Notes under the pieces: generated by a model
What the model saw: only the letters and a program-made list of their open reading frames with translations
Databases searched by the model: none
What the model was told of the DNA's origin: nothing
DNA from: Rhizomicrobium palustre
GTDB taxonomy: Bacteria; Pseudomonadota; Alphaproteobacteria; Micropepsales; Micropepsaceae
Direction of reading: 5' to 3'
Assembly: GCF_011761565.1 (NCBI RefSeq)
Contig: NZ_JAASRM010000001.1
Coordinates: 2,480,139-2,544,138, forward strand
Length of the DNA stretch: 64,000 bases
Made by a program: the position numbers and the translations under genes
Part shown: one piece after another, positions 25,090 through 33,387 of the stretch
Layout: each line of letters begins with the position of its first letter
Position numbering within the stretch: the first letter of the stretch is position 1

Positions 25090-25710
25090 TTAGGACTTCT
25101 TGCGCCGCGCACGCAGCGCGGTGAGGCCGAGAAGGCCTGCCCCAAGGAGTGAAAGGCTGAGCGGTTCCGGCACGCCCGTATTGCTGTTGGGCGAGGTGTT
25201 GGAGAAGGCGAAGATCAGGTCGTTATAGTCCCAATCCGCGCGGTTGCTGCTCTTGTCGAGATCTTCGAAGCCGATAAAGGTGACGTTATCCAAGCCAGCC
25301 AGAATCGCGCCTACGCCGGAGGGCAATGCGCCTTGATTGAAGTCGGCATAGTTGGTCGAGAGCTTTACATGGTAATCGCCGTAGCTGTCGGCATGGATGG
25401 TGTCATAGGTCTTGCCCGTGGTGATATCCTTGAGCACGAAGTTCAAGGCACCACTAAGCTTGCCAAGATCCGCCACGTCGCCAGGCTTGGCTCCTGTGCA
25501 GCTTCCGTAAGAGTGATTACAGAAGATCGTGTCGCCGGGTGAGGTCGACAAGGTAAGCGTATCGGTGTGCCAAGCTTCATAGAACACGAACACGGCCGTC
25601 ACATCTGTTCCCATGCCATAGATGCCCGGAGGTGGCGTGGTGATAGGACTGGCTTGTGCCGAGACGGCAAAAGCGGCAGCCGCCAATAAGCTGATCGCGT
25701 ATTTCATCAT
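25090..25710 (-). CDS. PEP-CTERM exoprotein with DUF4114-like domain (copy 2)
   Basis: Paralogue of the gene at 24249-24857, 206 aa. Signal peptide (KYAISLLAAAAFAVSAQA), mature start SPITTPPPGIYG. Central FIGFEDLDKSSNRADWDYND acidic motif, sorting tail VPEPLSLSLLGAGLLG followed by RARRKKS. Two adjacent ATGs (25710, 25707) share the GAGGAGAGGA ribosome site. Signal peptide and leader are nearly the same as in copy 1, showing recent duplication, while the middle has diverged. Own sigma-54 promoter at 25762-25776. Confidence 0.9.
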   Translation of the reverse strand: MMKYAISLLAAAAFAVSAQASPITTPPPGIYGMGTDVTAVFVFYEAWHTDTLTLSTSPGDTIFCNHSYGSCTGAKPGDVADLGKLSGALNFVLKDITTGKTYDTIHADSYGDYHVKLSTNYADFNQGALPSGVGAILAGLDNVTFIGFEDLDKSSNRADWDYNDLIFAFSNTSPNSNTGVPEPLSLSLLGAGLLGLTALRARRKKS

Positions 25711-25761
25711 GGTGATCCTCTCCTCAAACCCGGACTGCCCGGGCTTGCGAGAGGGTTAACA

Positions 25762-25776
25762 GCAACGGTTGTGCCA
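25762..25776 (-). promoter_or_regulatory. sigma-54 promoter of PEP-CTERM copy 2
   Basis: Minus-strand TGGCAC-AACCG-TTGC, exact -24/-12 consensus with correct spacing. The leader to the start codon keeps the CTCTCCTCA-type sequence (plus-strand reading) seen before copy 1. Confidence 0.88.
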
Positions 25777-25817
25777 GCGCGCAAAAGCGCGAATTTCCGG
25801 GCTCAAAAATGTCTCGC

Positions 25818-25860
25818 TGTAAACCGCGCTGTCACTGCCGCTACGGCGCGCGTACAGGTG
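25818..25860 (-). promoter_or_regulatory. conserved upstream element of PEP-CTERM copy 2 (enhancer candidate)
   Basis: CGCCGTAGCGGCA on the minus strand (25836-25848), 60 bp above the -24 element, flanked by TGTAAA (25818-25823) and TACAGGTG (25853-25860), both read on the plus strand: the same three parts as at copy 1. Confidence 0.68.
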
Positions 25861-25947
25861 ATTGTCAGTTTTGTATACAATAATGAAGTAAACACCGCCA
25901 TTTTTATCGCAGTTGCGGCCTAAAACTGTGGGATAAATGCCGCGCTT

Positions 25948-26568
25948 TCAGATCTTTCTTCGTTTTGCCCTTAGTGCGGCGAGGCCCAGCAGTCCTGCAC
26001 CTAAGAAGGAGAGGCTGAGCGGTTCGGGTATGCCTGGATTTCCTGTAGCACTGGTGTTGGAGAAAGCGAAAACCAGATCGTTATAATCAAAGTCACTGCC
26101 GTTGGTGGCGTCGCGATCTTCCCAAGCCACGAAGGTGACGTTGGAAAGTCCTGCCAAAGCCGAGGCGGCACCGCTCGGAAGGCTGCCAATTCCAAAGCTC
26201 GAATAATCTGTCGAGAAGACGGCGTGATAGTTGCCGTTACTATCGGCTGTGTCGCTCCAATAGGATTTGCCGGTGGAGGTGTTGCGCAGCCGGAAGGTGA
26301 GCGCGCCGGATTGCGAGCCAAGATCCTTGATATCGCCCGCATGATTGCCGGGGCAGCTTCCAATGTGATGATTGCAGAAAATACTCGACCAACCGTTTGG
26401 GCTGGTTTCGTCCAGCAAGCTGGTGTTCATCGCATTGGCGAAGACATACACCGCTTTGACATCGCCCATTGCGATCAGCGGCGGTGGTGGGGTGGTGATC
26501 GGTGTAGCGTTCGCAAGACCGGCGCTCAGCATAGTCGTAGCTGCCGCCGCGAGAAGCGCATTTCTCAT
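25948..26568 (-). CDS. PEP-CTERM exoprotein with DUF4114-like domain (copy 3)
   Basis: Third paralogue, 206 aa, more diverged. Signal peptide MRNALLAAAATTMLSAGLANA, mature start TPITTPPPPL. Acidic motif WEDRDATNGSDFDYNDLVF, sorting tail IPEPLSLSFLGAGLLG then RAKRRKI. The paired cysteines around IFCNHHIGSCPG are shared with the others, suggesting a disulfide. Ribosome site GGGAGGA. Preceded by a near-consensus sigma-54 promoter (26607-26621) and upstream element (26677-26689). Confidence 0.9.
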   Translation of the reverse strand: MRNALLAAAATTMLSAGLANATPITTPPPPLIAMGDVKAVYVFANAMNTSLLDETSPNGWSSIFCNHHIGSCPGNHAGDIKDLGSQSGALTFRLRNTSTGKSYWSDTADSNGNYHAVFSTDYSSFGIGSLPSGAASALAGLSNVTFVAWEDRDATNGSDFDYNDLVFAFSNTSATGNPGIPEPLSLSFLGAGLLGLAALRAKRRKI

Positions 26569-26606
26569 ATCATCCTCCCGATAGTCTTTTTATCTCCTCT
26601 GATTGA

Positions 26607-26621
26607 GCAAGAGCTGTGCCG
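26607..26621 (-). promoter_or_regulatory. sigma-54 promoter of PEP-CTERM copy 3
   Basis: Minus-strand CGGCAC-AGCTC-TTGC: one mismatch (first base) to the -24/-12 consensus, correct spacing, 39 bp from the start codon. Confidence 0.8.
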
Positions 26622-26664
26622 ATTGCCGTTTTCCGCGGCAAAGGGTGGTGACTAAAAAAAGACA

Positions 26665-26689
26665 TGTAAACAGTTTTGCCGCTACGACG
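26665..26689 (-). promoter_or_regulatory. conserved upstream element of PEP-CTERM copy 3 (enhancer candidate)
   Basis: CGTCGTAGCGGCA on the minus strand (26677-26689), 56 bp above the -24 element, next to TGTAAA (26665-26670, plus-strand reading). One base differs from copies 1 and 2. It sits just behind the stop of the methyltransferase gene. Confidence 0.62.
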
Positions 26690-26709
26690 GTGTTCGAGCA
26701 AAAACCTGT

Positions 26710-27459
26710 CTATTCCAGTGACAGGGCGGCCGCTTGAGACGGGCGGGGTGGTTGGCGCGTCTCCCTTATCGCGGCGTCATCAGCGTCATCTAGGAAAAGC
26801 TCCAGAGGAAGGGGAGCAACCCGTAACGGGGGCTCATCCTCATGTAAGCCAGCTTGTGCGCGTGCGGGCGCCGCCGGGCGTTTAACGAACCGCATCACGG
26901 CATATATGATCAGCCCCACGAGCGGCAGATACATGAAGCTGCGGCTCCGATACGCGCGGAACGCGGGCGAGGCGCTGCGGGCTTCTTCCACCAGCGTTTT
27001 CACCACAAAGCACACACTCAAAAGGCTCGCGCCCATAAAGCCGGATGGTCTGCCGAACAGGATTGCCGTCGCAAAAGCTGAGACCATCAAGCAGAAATAG
27101 GCTGGATGGCGCAGCAGCGCGTAGGGGCCGGTGGTGACCAACTCTGCGCCACGCCGGAGTACAAAAATGCGATAAGCCAAGGCCCAGGCCGCGAGCAGCA
27201 TCGCTCCCGCTGCCACCGCGACCAAGCGCCATGCGATGTCGTCGTCCAGCGTCTGTTCCCAAAGTCGGTATTGCACATCCAGCCCCGGCCAAGGCGTGAT
27301 GGTGAAGAGCAGCAGCGTCGCGGCGATGACCGCAAGGCGATAGAGGAAATCTTCCGGCGCGTTGAGTTTGCGCGGGGCGTTCAGCGGCACTAGCGTCGCG
27401 ACCAGCCAGGCAAAAAACCACATCACCCATAATGCGTATATAGCGAATAGCGGCAGCAC
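26710..27459 (-). CDS. isoprenylcysteine carboxyl methyltransferase-like membrane protein
   Basis: Integral membrane protein of 249 aa with about five helices. The family core is LVTTGPYALLRHPAYFCLM followed by a further helix pair and LVEEARSASPAFRAYRSR, matching the SAM-binding C-terminal part of ICMT/PEMT-like enzymes. The last 50 residues are a polar, proline-rich tail not usual for the family. Start is GTG 27459 (VLPLFAIYALWVMWFF). The methyl acceptor in bacteria is generally unknown. It lies upstream of the PEP-CTERM genes on the same strand, but those have their own promoters. Confidence 0.75.
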   Translation of the reverse strand: MLPLFAIYALWVMWFFAWLVATLVPLNAPRKLNAPEDFLYRLAVIAATLLLFTITPWPGLDVQYRLWEQTLDDDIAWRLVAVAAGAMLLAAWALAYRIFVLRRGAELVTTGPYALLRHPAYFCLMVSAFATAILFGRPSGFMGASLLSVCFVVKTLVEEARSASPAFRAYRSRSFMYLPLVGLIIYAVMRFVKRPAAPARAQAGLHEDEPPLRVAPLPLELFLDDADDAAIRETRQPPRPSQAAALSLE

Positions 27460-27517
27460 AGACCTGCGTCTCCCTTCGGCAGGCTATTAATGCGCGAAGC
27501 TGTGACAGGAAAAGGCT

Positions 27518-27555
27518 TGCGGCAGAAAAGCCCCTGGTGAGACTTTTCTGCCGCA
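27518..27555 (-). terminator. intrinsic terminator behind serA
   Basis: TGCGGCAGAAAAG (27518-27530) and CTTTTCTGCCGCA (27543-27555) form a perfect 13-bp stem with a 12-nt loop; on the minus strand AGCCTTTTCC follows. It lies 28 nt behind the serA stop. Confidence 0.75.
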
Positions 27556-27583
27556 GCTATGCCGTATGACGATGTGGTGAAGC

Positions 27584-29161
27584 TTAGAACTTCAACGCTT
27601 TCGCGCTCTTCACCAACGGAAGTTTGCGGATCGCGTCAAGTACCGCTTGGGGCACCTCGCCATCCACCTGCACCAGGGCGATGGAATCATCGCCTGGGGC
27701 ACTGCGGCCAAGGGTGAAGTTGGCGATGTTGACCTTGGTGTCACCGAGCAGCGTTCCCAGACGACCGATGAAGCCGGGCTTATCCTCATTGGTGACATAG
27801 ATCATGTTCGGCGCGAACTCGGCGTCGAGCTTGATGTCCTTGACCTGAATCAGGCGCGGGTGACCGTCGGCGAAGACCGTGCCGGCGACCGCGCGGGTCA
27901 TTTCCGGCGTCACCACCTTGATCTGGATATAGCCTTCATAGATGCCCTGCTGATCGCGGCGCGTCTCGCTCACCTTGATGCCGCGCTCCTTGGCCACCAG
28001 CGGCGCGTTGACCATGTTCACTTCCGGCATATGCGCCTTGAGCAAACCGGCCAGCGCTGCCTGGGTGAGCGCGCGCTGATTTAGTTTCGCCGCCGAACCT
28101 TCATAGAGGATTTCCACCGCCTGGATGCTGGTCTCGGTGAGCTGGCCCGCGAAGGCGCCAAGCTTTTCGGCAAGGCTGATCCACGGCTTCACGAGTTGGG
28201 CTTCCTGCGCGCTGATGGAGGGCATGTTGAGCGCATTTACGATGGCGCCGGTGAGGAGGTAATCCGAGATCTGTTCGGCCACCTGCAGCGCGACATTCTC
28301 TTGTGCTTCTTCGGTAGAGGCGCCCAGATGCGGCGTGCAGACGACCTTTTCATTGCCGAACAGCGGATTGGCTTTCGCGGGCTCTTCCGCGAACACGTCG
28401 AGCGCCGCGCCTGCCACCTGGCCAGAATCAAGCGCCGCCTTCAGGGCCGCCTCATCAATCAAGCCGCCACGGGCGCAATTGATGATGCGCACGCCCTTCT
28501 TGGTCTTGGCGAGCGCTTCGGCGGAGAGAATACCCTTGGTCTCGGGCGTCAGCGGGGTATGCAAGGTGATGAAATCGGCCCGGGCCAGAAGATCATCCAG
28601 CTCTACCTTCTCAATGCCTTTCTCCTCAGCGCTTTCGGCGGAGAGATAGGGGTCAAAGGCCACGACATGCATTTTGAGGCCCTTGGCGCGGTCGGCGACG
28701 ATCGAGCCGATATTACCCGCGCCGATCAGGCCGAGCGTCTTGCCGTAGAGCTCCACACCCATGAAGCGGTTCTTTTCCCACTTGCCGGCATGGGTGGAGG
28801 CATTGGCGGCGGGAAGCTCGCGCGCCAGCGCCATCATCAACGCGATGGCATGTTCGGCGGTGGTGATGGAGTTGCCAAACGGCGTGTTCATCACGATCAC
28901 ACCGGCGGCGGTGGCGGCGGGGATGTCGACGTTATCGACACCGATACCGGCGCGGCCGACCACTTTCAGCTTCTTGGCAACGGCGATCACGTCCTTGGTG
29001 ATCTTGGTGGCGGAACGGATCGCGATCCCGTCATATTGATCAACGATCTTCAGGAGCTCTTCCTTGGTAAGACCGGTTTTCACATCCACTTCAACCCCGC
29101 GCATCTTGAAGATATTCACGGCGGCGGTGGAAAGCTTGTCGGCAATCAGAACTTTCGGCAT
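27584..29161 (-). CDS. serA: D-3-phosphoglycerate dehydrogenase
   Basis: First step of serine synthesis, oxidising 3-phosphoglycerate with NAD. The long form has 525 aa: catalytic and Rossmann domains (GRAGIGVDNVDIPAAT, LGLIGAGNIGSIVADRAKG, INCARGGLIDEAAL, TPHLGASTEEAQ), an intervening allosteric substrate-binding domain and a C-terminal ACT domain (TNEDKPGFIGRLGTLLGD), consistent with serine feedback control. ATG 29161 is chosen (MPKVLIADKL) with GAGGA ribosome site; an in-frame TTG at 29179 is unlikely. Lies 14 nt behind the sseB-like gene and downstream of serC. Confidence 0.96.
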   Translation of the reverse strand: MPKVLIADKLSTAAVNIFKMRGVEVDVKTGLTKEELLKIVDQYDGIAIRSATKITKDVIAVAKKLKVVGRAGIGVDNVDIPAATAAGVIVMNTPFGNSITTAEHAIALMMALARELPAANASTHAGKWEKNRFMGVELYGKTLGLIGAGNIGSIVADRAKGLKMHVVAFDPYLSAESAEEKGIEKVELDDLLARADFITLHTPLTPETKGILSAEALAKTKKGVRIINCARGGLIDEAALKAALDSGQVAGAALDVFAEEPAKANPLFGNEKVVCTPHLGASTEEAQENVALQVAEQISDYLLTGAIVNALNMPSISAQEAQLVKPWISLAEKLGAFAGQLTETSIQAVEILYEGSAAKLNQRALTQAALAGLLKAHMPEVNMVNAPLVAKERGIKVSETRRDQQGIYEGYIQIKVVTPEMTRAVAGTVFADGHPRLIQVKDIKLDAEFAPNMIYVTNEDKPGFIGRLGTLLGDTKVNIANFTLGRSAPGDDSIALVQVDGEVPQAVLDAIRKLPLVKSAKALKF

Positions 29162-29175
29162 GAGGCTAGTCCTCT

Positions 29176-29868
29176 TCAATGCGTGACGAGCGCGCGGCGA
29201 TAGAAGGGCGGAACGCTCAGGAGATGTTTCTGCAAAGGATCGCGCGCGGCATTGCTCGCGAGGTAAACGACTTCGATGGGCAGGCCAGGATCGACAGCTT
29301 CGGCGGCTTCAAAGATTTCCTGTGCCAGACGCGGTACATCGCCATCGGCCTCAAGCCCGATCATGGGGTGGGGCACGTCGTCGACGCCTTCGCGCACCAC
29401 ATGAACAAGATGTGCGGCGCGGATGAGGGTGCGGCTGGTGAACAGGACGCAAAGCGCTTTCAGAAGTGTGGCCGGATGGTTTTTCGGCTGCACGACGAGA
29501 ATATTGGCGGGCGGAAATGTCTTCAAAAGCCAGGCGATTTCATCCGCCGATAAGGTCTTGCCGATATCCGAACCGGGATTGATGACGAACTGCGCGCCGC
29601 GTGTTGCTTCGAATAACGTGCGGGCGGCAATGGTGAAGCTGGGCATCTCGGCCGGCACGAAGCTCTTCAGCCGCGCGGGCGCGGTGAAGAGGGGATGGAA
29701 TGTCCCCTGTGCGCTGGTGACGGTCTCGATGCTCATGGTCTCACCAAACTCGCCGAGAGCGATCAAATTGCTGGATATGAGCTGGCGATAGAATGCCGGA
29801 CGCGCGGACGAATCCGACACGGCACGTATCATCAACGCTTCCAATTCGTTCTCGGGCGGGAACGCCAT
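29176..29868 (-). CDS. SseB-like protein (enhanced serine sensitivity family)
   Basis: Soluble 230-aa protein with an N-terminal SseB domain (PLFTAPARLKSFVP, GAQFVINPGSDIGKTLSADEIAWLL region) and a C-terminal SseB-C-like part (ILVVQPKNHPATLLKAL, DVPRLAQEIFEAAEAVDPGLPIEVV). The family is named for altered serine sensitivity in E. coli and has no firm biochemical role. Its position between serC and serA on the same strand strengthens the link to serine metabolism. Starts ATG 29868. Confidence 0.75.
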   Translation of the reverse strand: MAFPPENELEALMIRAVSDSSARPAFYRQLISSNLIALGEFGETMSIETVTSAQGTFHPLFTAPARLKSFVPAEMPSFTIAARTLFEATRGAQFVINPGSDIGKTLSADEIAWLLKTFPPANILVVQPKNHPATLLKALCVLFTSRTLIRAAHLVHVVREGVDDVPHPMIGLEADGDVPRLAQEIFEAAEAVDPGLPIEVVYLASNAARDPLQKHLLSVPPFYRRALVTH

Positions 29869-29949
29869 CTAAGCCCCCTTTTTCTGTTGCACGACGGAAG
29901 AAAGACTAACCAGCCTTTCATGTCCGCCGTGCGTCAAAGGATCGGGCGA

Positions 29950-31107
29950 TTAGCCGGCCTTGACCTTTTCCCAGGCCCAATCGAGCCAGGGCAGGAGGGC
30001 TTTGATATCCGCCGTATCGACGGTAGCGCCGCACCAGATGCGAAGGCCCGGAGGGGCATCGCGATAGGCGCCAATGTCGAGGGCTACGCCTTCCTTTTCG
30101 AGGGTCGAGGCGATCTTCTTGGCCGCTTCCGCCTTGGCTTTATCGTCCAGGGCTTCGAACCAGGGATCGACCACCTTCAGGCAAACCGAGGTGTTCGAAC
30201 GGATCGCTTCATCCTTGGCGAGGAAATCGACCCAACCGGTATTGGCCACCCAATCCGAAATGGCAGCCAAGCTGGCATCGGAGCGGGCGATCAGGGCTTT
30301 GAGGCCGCCGATATTCTCGGCCCATTTCAGGGCGTCGAGATAATCTTCCACGGCCAGCATAGAGGGCGTATTGATGGTCTCGCCTTGGAAGATGCCTTCC
30401 ACGATCTTGCCGCCTTTGGTCATGCGGAAGATCTTCGGCAGCGGCCAGGGCGGGGTATAGGTTTCGAGCCGCTCCACCGCGCGGGGCGACAGGATCAGAA
30501 TGCCGTGCGCGGCTTCACCGCCCAGAGCCTTCTGCCAGGAGAAGGTGCCGACATCGACCTTGGTCCAGTCGATATCCTGCGCAAAGGCTGCGCTGGTGGC
30601 ATCGACGAAGGTCAGGCCTTCGCGGTTTGCCGGAATGAAATCGCCATTGGGCACGCGCACACCAGAGGTCGTGCCGTTCCAGGTGAAGACGACGTCATGG
30701 CTGAAATCGACTTGGGAGAGATCAGGAATCTCGCCATAGCCCGCTTTCAGGACGCGGGCATCTTTCAGCTTCAACTGCTTCACCACATCGGTGACCCAGC
30801 CTTCGCCAAAGCTTTCCCACGCCAGAAGATCGACAGGGCGGGCGCCCAGCATCGACCACAGCGCCATTTCGACAGCGCCGGTATCCGAGGCCGGAACAAT
30901 GCCGACGCGATAATCAGCGGGCAGGCCGAGCACAGCTTTGGTGCGGTCGATCGCCTCTTTCAGGCGCGCCTTACCAAGCTTGCCACGATGCGAGCGGCCG
31001 AGCGTGTCGAGTTGCAGTGCTTGCGGTGTCCAGCCTGGCCGTTTGGCGCAAGGTCCAGACGAAAAAAAAGGCCGTGCAGGTCGCACAGCCGGCGGATTTT
31101 GTGTCAT
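29950..31107 (-). CDS. serC: phosphoserine aminotransferase
   Basis: PLP enzyme converting 3-phosphohydroxypyruvate to phosphoserine, second step of serine synthesis (also used in B6 synthesis). From ATG 31107 ([20 protein letters not shown]) it has 385 aa, the length of the alphaproteobacterial subtype. PLP lysine lies in [14 protein letters not shown]; other motifs are [15 protein letters not shown] and [10 protein letters not shown]. Ribosome site GGAAGGA. First gene of a serC - sseB-like - serA set on the minus strand, spaced 81 and 14 nt. Confidence 0.94.
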   Translation of the reverse strand: MTQNPPAVRPARPFFSSGPCAKRPGWTPQALQLDTLGRSHRGKLGKARLKEAIDRTKAVLGLPADYRVGIVPASDTGAVEMALWSMLGARPVDLLAWESFGEGWVTDVVKQLKLKDARVLKAGYGEIPDLSQVDFSHDVVFTWNGTTSGVRVPNGDFIPANREGLTFVDATSAAFAQDIDWTKVDVGTFSWQKALGGEAAHGILILSPRAVERLETYTPPWPLPKIFRMTKGGKIVEGIFQGETINTPSMLAVEDYLDALKWAENIGGLKALIARSDASLAAISDWVANTGWVDFLAKDEAIRSNTSVCLKVVDPWFEALDDKAKAEAAKKIASTLEKEGVALDIGAYRDAPPGLRIWCGATVDTADIKALLPWLDWAWEKVKAG

Positions 31108-31421
31108 CCGACATTCCTTCCAGAATGTTAGCACCTCGTTGGGGAGGCGTGGCCCACTGACCTCTGTATAGAATTCCCCTCAGACCGTCAAAAGGAATCT
31201 AATGCGGCATTGAAAATACCCCGATGCGCAATATTCGTGCGCGCCCGGTGATCGCGGGCGCTTCGGGGGGATTCCATACGGAACGATGTTGGGATACCCA
31301 AAATACTCCGTAGTCTGATGATGTGTGATACCAGCGGTTTTTCCGTTCCGCGGAAAACGCAAGGCGGAACGGAGAGGGAGAAAAGCCGTTGTTCCGGAGC
31401 AAATCGCCGAAAGGTTTCCCT
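31108..31421. other. divergent intergenic region, serC / DUF3775 gene
   Basis: 314 bases without a gene. It should contain promoters for the serine genes (minus) and the DUF3775 gene (plus). A purine-rich run lies at 31370-31383. ATACTCCGTAG near 31303 vaguely resembles the TCCGTAT motif described elsewhere in the window. No other structure seen. Confidence 0.3.
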
Positions 31422-31877
31422 ATGGCCGAGCCCAAGATCATTGATGTCGAACCTGAAAAGCCCGCCGATGCGCCCGTCCTTGCCATAGCCACCGACAAGG
31501 TCACTTTCATTATTCTGCGTGCCCGCTCTTATGATGCCAAAGAGGCGGGGCTGGATGTGGCGGACGGCTCCAATCCGACCGACGACGGCGATCTCGACGA
31601 ACTTCAGGACAGTCCTGATGATCTCACCCGCCGCGAACTTTCCGATGCGATTAAGGCGCTGAACGAGGAGGAGCAGATCAACCTCGTGGCGCTGGCTTGG
31701 CTCGGGCGCGGCACCTTCGATCTCTCCGAATGGCAGACGGCCCTCGACACCGCTCGCGACGAGCACAACGCCCGCACCGCTCAATATCTTTTGGGGTTGC
31801 CGCTTTTGGGGGACTATCTGGAGGAGGGGCTCGCCCAGTTCGGCGAAAGCATCAGCGATGACGAGGCTGTGGACTAA
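31422..31877 (+). CDS. DUF3775-like protein
   Basis: Soluble acidic protein of 151 aa starting MAEPKIIDVEPEKPAD. Family-like features are an N-terminal segment FIILRARSYDAKEAG, an Asp/Glu-rich spacer and a helical C-terminal half with INLVALAWLGRGTFDLSEWQ, ending in YLLGLPLLGDYLEEGLAQFG. Function unknown; such proteins are common in Alphaproteobacteria. ATG 31422 is chosen over a TTG at 31389 and has an AAAGG ribosome site. Monocistronic by position. Confidence 0.7.
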   Translation: MAEPKIIDVEPEKPADAPVLAIATDKVTFIILRARSYDAKEAGLDVADGSNPTDDGDLDELQDSPDDLTRRELSDAIKALNEEEQINLVALAWLGRGTFDLSEWQTALDTARDEHNARTAQYLLGLPLLGDYLEEGLAQFGESISDDEAVD

Positions 31878-32056
31878 AACCCAGCGCGCCGACTGAAGTC
31901 CTGTGATTTAAGAATTGCTCCCGGAATGGGACGCCAAAAGGTTAACCGTTCACCTTGTTTCTACAATCACCCCGCCCCAAACATGGTAAATTCTGGCGCC
32001 TCGTTAAGATATGAGGTTAGATTTGGGGAAAGATAAGATTCTAATAAAAATGGGGT

Positions 32057-32497
32057 GTGATCGTGCGGAAGATCATCGTCGCTATTTTTACCTCGGCTGT
32101 AATAGGGGCGCTGCTGGGGACACCGGCTGCCGTGGCCTCGCTGCCCGATCCATCGGCGCCGGTGAAGGTCGCTGCGGTCAGCCGCCCCGATGACGGCTCA
32201 GGCTATGTCTGGCAGGTCTTCTGTAAATCCGGGCTCAGCTACAGCTTTATTCCGGCCAGTCAGTTCCCCCTAAGTCCGCGTTTTGAGGAAGTGCAAAAGC
32301 CGCAGACCGGCGACATCGCCTGGTGGCCGGAATATGTGGCGATCTATGTCGCGCAGAATGCCTCGGTGATTTCCTCGGCCGGCTATACGCGCGTCGCCGC
32401 GCTGGGGGGAGAGCAGCCGCGCTATTTCCGTATGAAAGTCGCACCGGGCGAGGGGCCGGGAGCCAGCGCCCCCAGCTGCGATCGCAGTTTTCTTTAA
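32057..32497 (+). CDS. exported protein, possibly an inactive NlpC/P60-like fold
   Basis: 146-aa product starting at GTG 32057 (or GTG 32063), with signal peptide VIVRKIIVAIFTSAVIGALL and cleavage near AAVASLP. The middle reads CKSGLSYSFIPASQFPLSP and then KPQTGDIAWWPEYVAIYVAQ, which recalls the C-SG and GD-W-HVGIY landmarks of NlpC/P60 or CHAP domains. The usual catalytic His position is Tyr (EYVAIYV), so if the fold is right the enzyme may be inactive. This is a weak fold guess; otherwise unknown. Its stop overlaps the convergent phzF-like gene by 4 nt. Confidence 0.6.
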   Translation: MIVRKIIVAIFTSAVIGALLGTPAAVASLPDPSAPVKVAAVSRPDDGSGYVWQVFCKSGLSYSFIPASQFPLSPRFEEVQKPQTGDIAWWPEYVAIYVAQNASVISSAGYTRVAALGGEQPRYFRMKVAPGEGPGASAPSCDRSFL

Positions 32498-33300
32498 AGG
32501 AAGATCTCGCCCTTCATATAAAGCGCGCAGCGTCCGGCAAGGATGGTGCGGGCACCTTCATCCGTGCACAGAAGATCTCCGCCGCGGGGTGAGACCTGCC
32601 GCGCCTTCAGTGTTTTCTTGCCAAGGCGCGTGGCCCAGAACTGCGTCAGGATGCAATGGGCTGAGCCCGTCACGGGATCCTCCGGCACGCCTTTATCGGG
32701 TGCAAAAAAGCGCGAGACGAAATCATAGCCCTCATCGCCTGGCGCGGTGACCACCATGCCCCAGAAATACTCCTCGCGCAGCACACGGGCGATCTCGCCG
32801 CAATCCTTGATGCCGCAGATGAGCTTGGGATCATCCCACAACCCCACAAGATAGCGCGCGCTATAAAGCTCCTTAGGCGGAGCAATGCCGAGCGCCGCGC
32901 CGACCTTGTCGGCATAGTCTTTGGGGCCATTGAATGGCTGCACCGGATCGGAAGGCAGGCTCATCACCAAAAGCCCGTCCTCGCCGCGGCTGACGATGAG
33001 TTCACCCGAGCGTGTGGCAAAGCGGATTTGGGAAAGCTCCGGTGCCAGCTCCTCGAACAGCACATAGGCGCTGGCAAGGGTGGCATGACCGCAAAGATCA
33101 ACTTCGGCTTCGGGGGTGAACCAGCGCAGATCGTACTGGCCCTCGCCCGTCTGCACGAAGAACGCCGTTTCGGCCTGATTGTTTTCGCGGGCAATCTGCT
33201 GCATCAGCCCGGTCTCGGAAAATGCCGCCAGCGGAATGACCGCCGCGGGATTTCCTTCCAGGGGCTTATTCGCGAAAGCATCGACCTGCCAAAGCTTCAT
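32494..33300 (-). CDS. PhzF family isomerase-like protein
   Basis: 268-aa protein of the PhzF/diaminopimelate epimerase fold. Family signs are the start MKLWQVDAFANKPLEGNPAA with the catalytic-type Glu in NNQAETAFFV, FTPEAEVDLCGHATLASA, and FFAPDKGVPEDPVTGSAHC near the C-terminus. ATG 33300 has an AGGAGAA ribosome site; the longer frame adds an unlikely leader. Outside phenazine clusters the substrate is unknown, and no phenazine genes are present here. Confidence 0.9.
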   Translation of the reverse strand: MKLWQVDAFANKPLEGNPAAVIPLAAFSETGLMQQIARENNQAETAFFVQTGEGQYDLRWFTPEAEVDLCGHATLASAYVLFEELAPELSQIRFATRSGELIVSRGEDGLLVMSLPSDPVQPFNGPKDYADKVGAALGIAPPKELYSARYLVGLWDDPKLICGIKDCGEIARVLREEYFWGMVVTAPGDEGYDFVSRFFAPDKGVPEDPVTGSAHCILTQFWATRLGKKTLKARQVSPRGGDLLCTDEGARTILAGRCALYMKGEIFL

Positions 33301-33387
33301 CCCGTTCTCCTGTGCGAGCGCGGGAAAGGTTAGCGGTGATGGCCTGGCGGCAGAATAGCGGGCGCTGCATGCCAGCAATGCGCGAGG

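Noticed and set aside
28196-29203. 335-codon open frame antisense to serA
   Set aside because: Gly/His-rich shadow of a well-identified gene.
29695-31131. 478-codon open frame antisense to serC and the sseB-like gene
   Set aside because: The minus-strand genes are clear family members with catalytic motifs; the antisense frame crosses two genes and has shadow-like composition.
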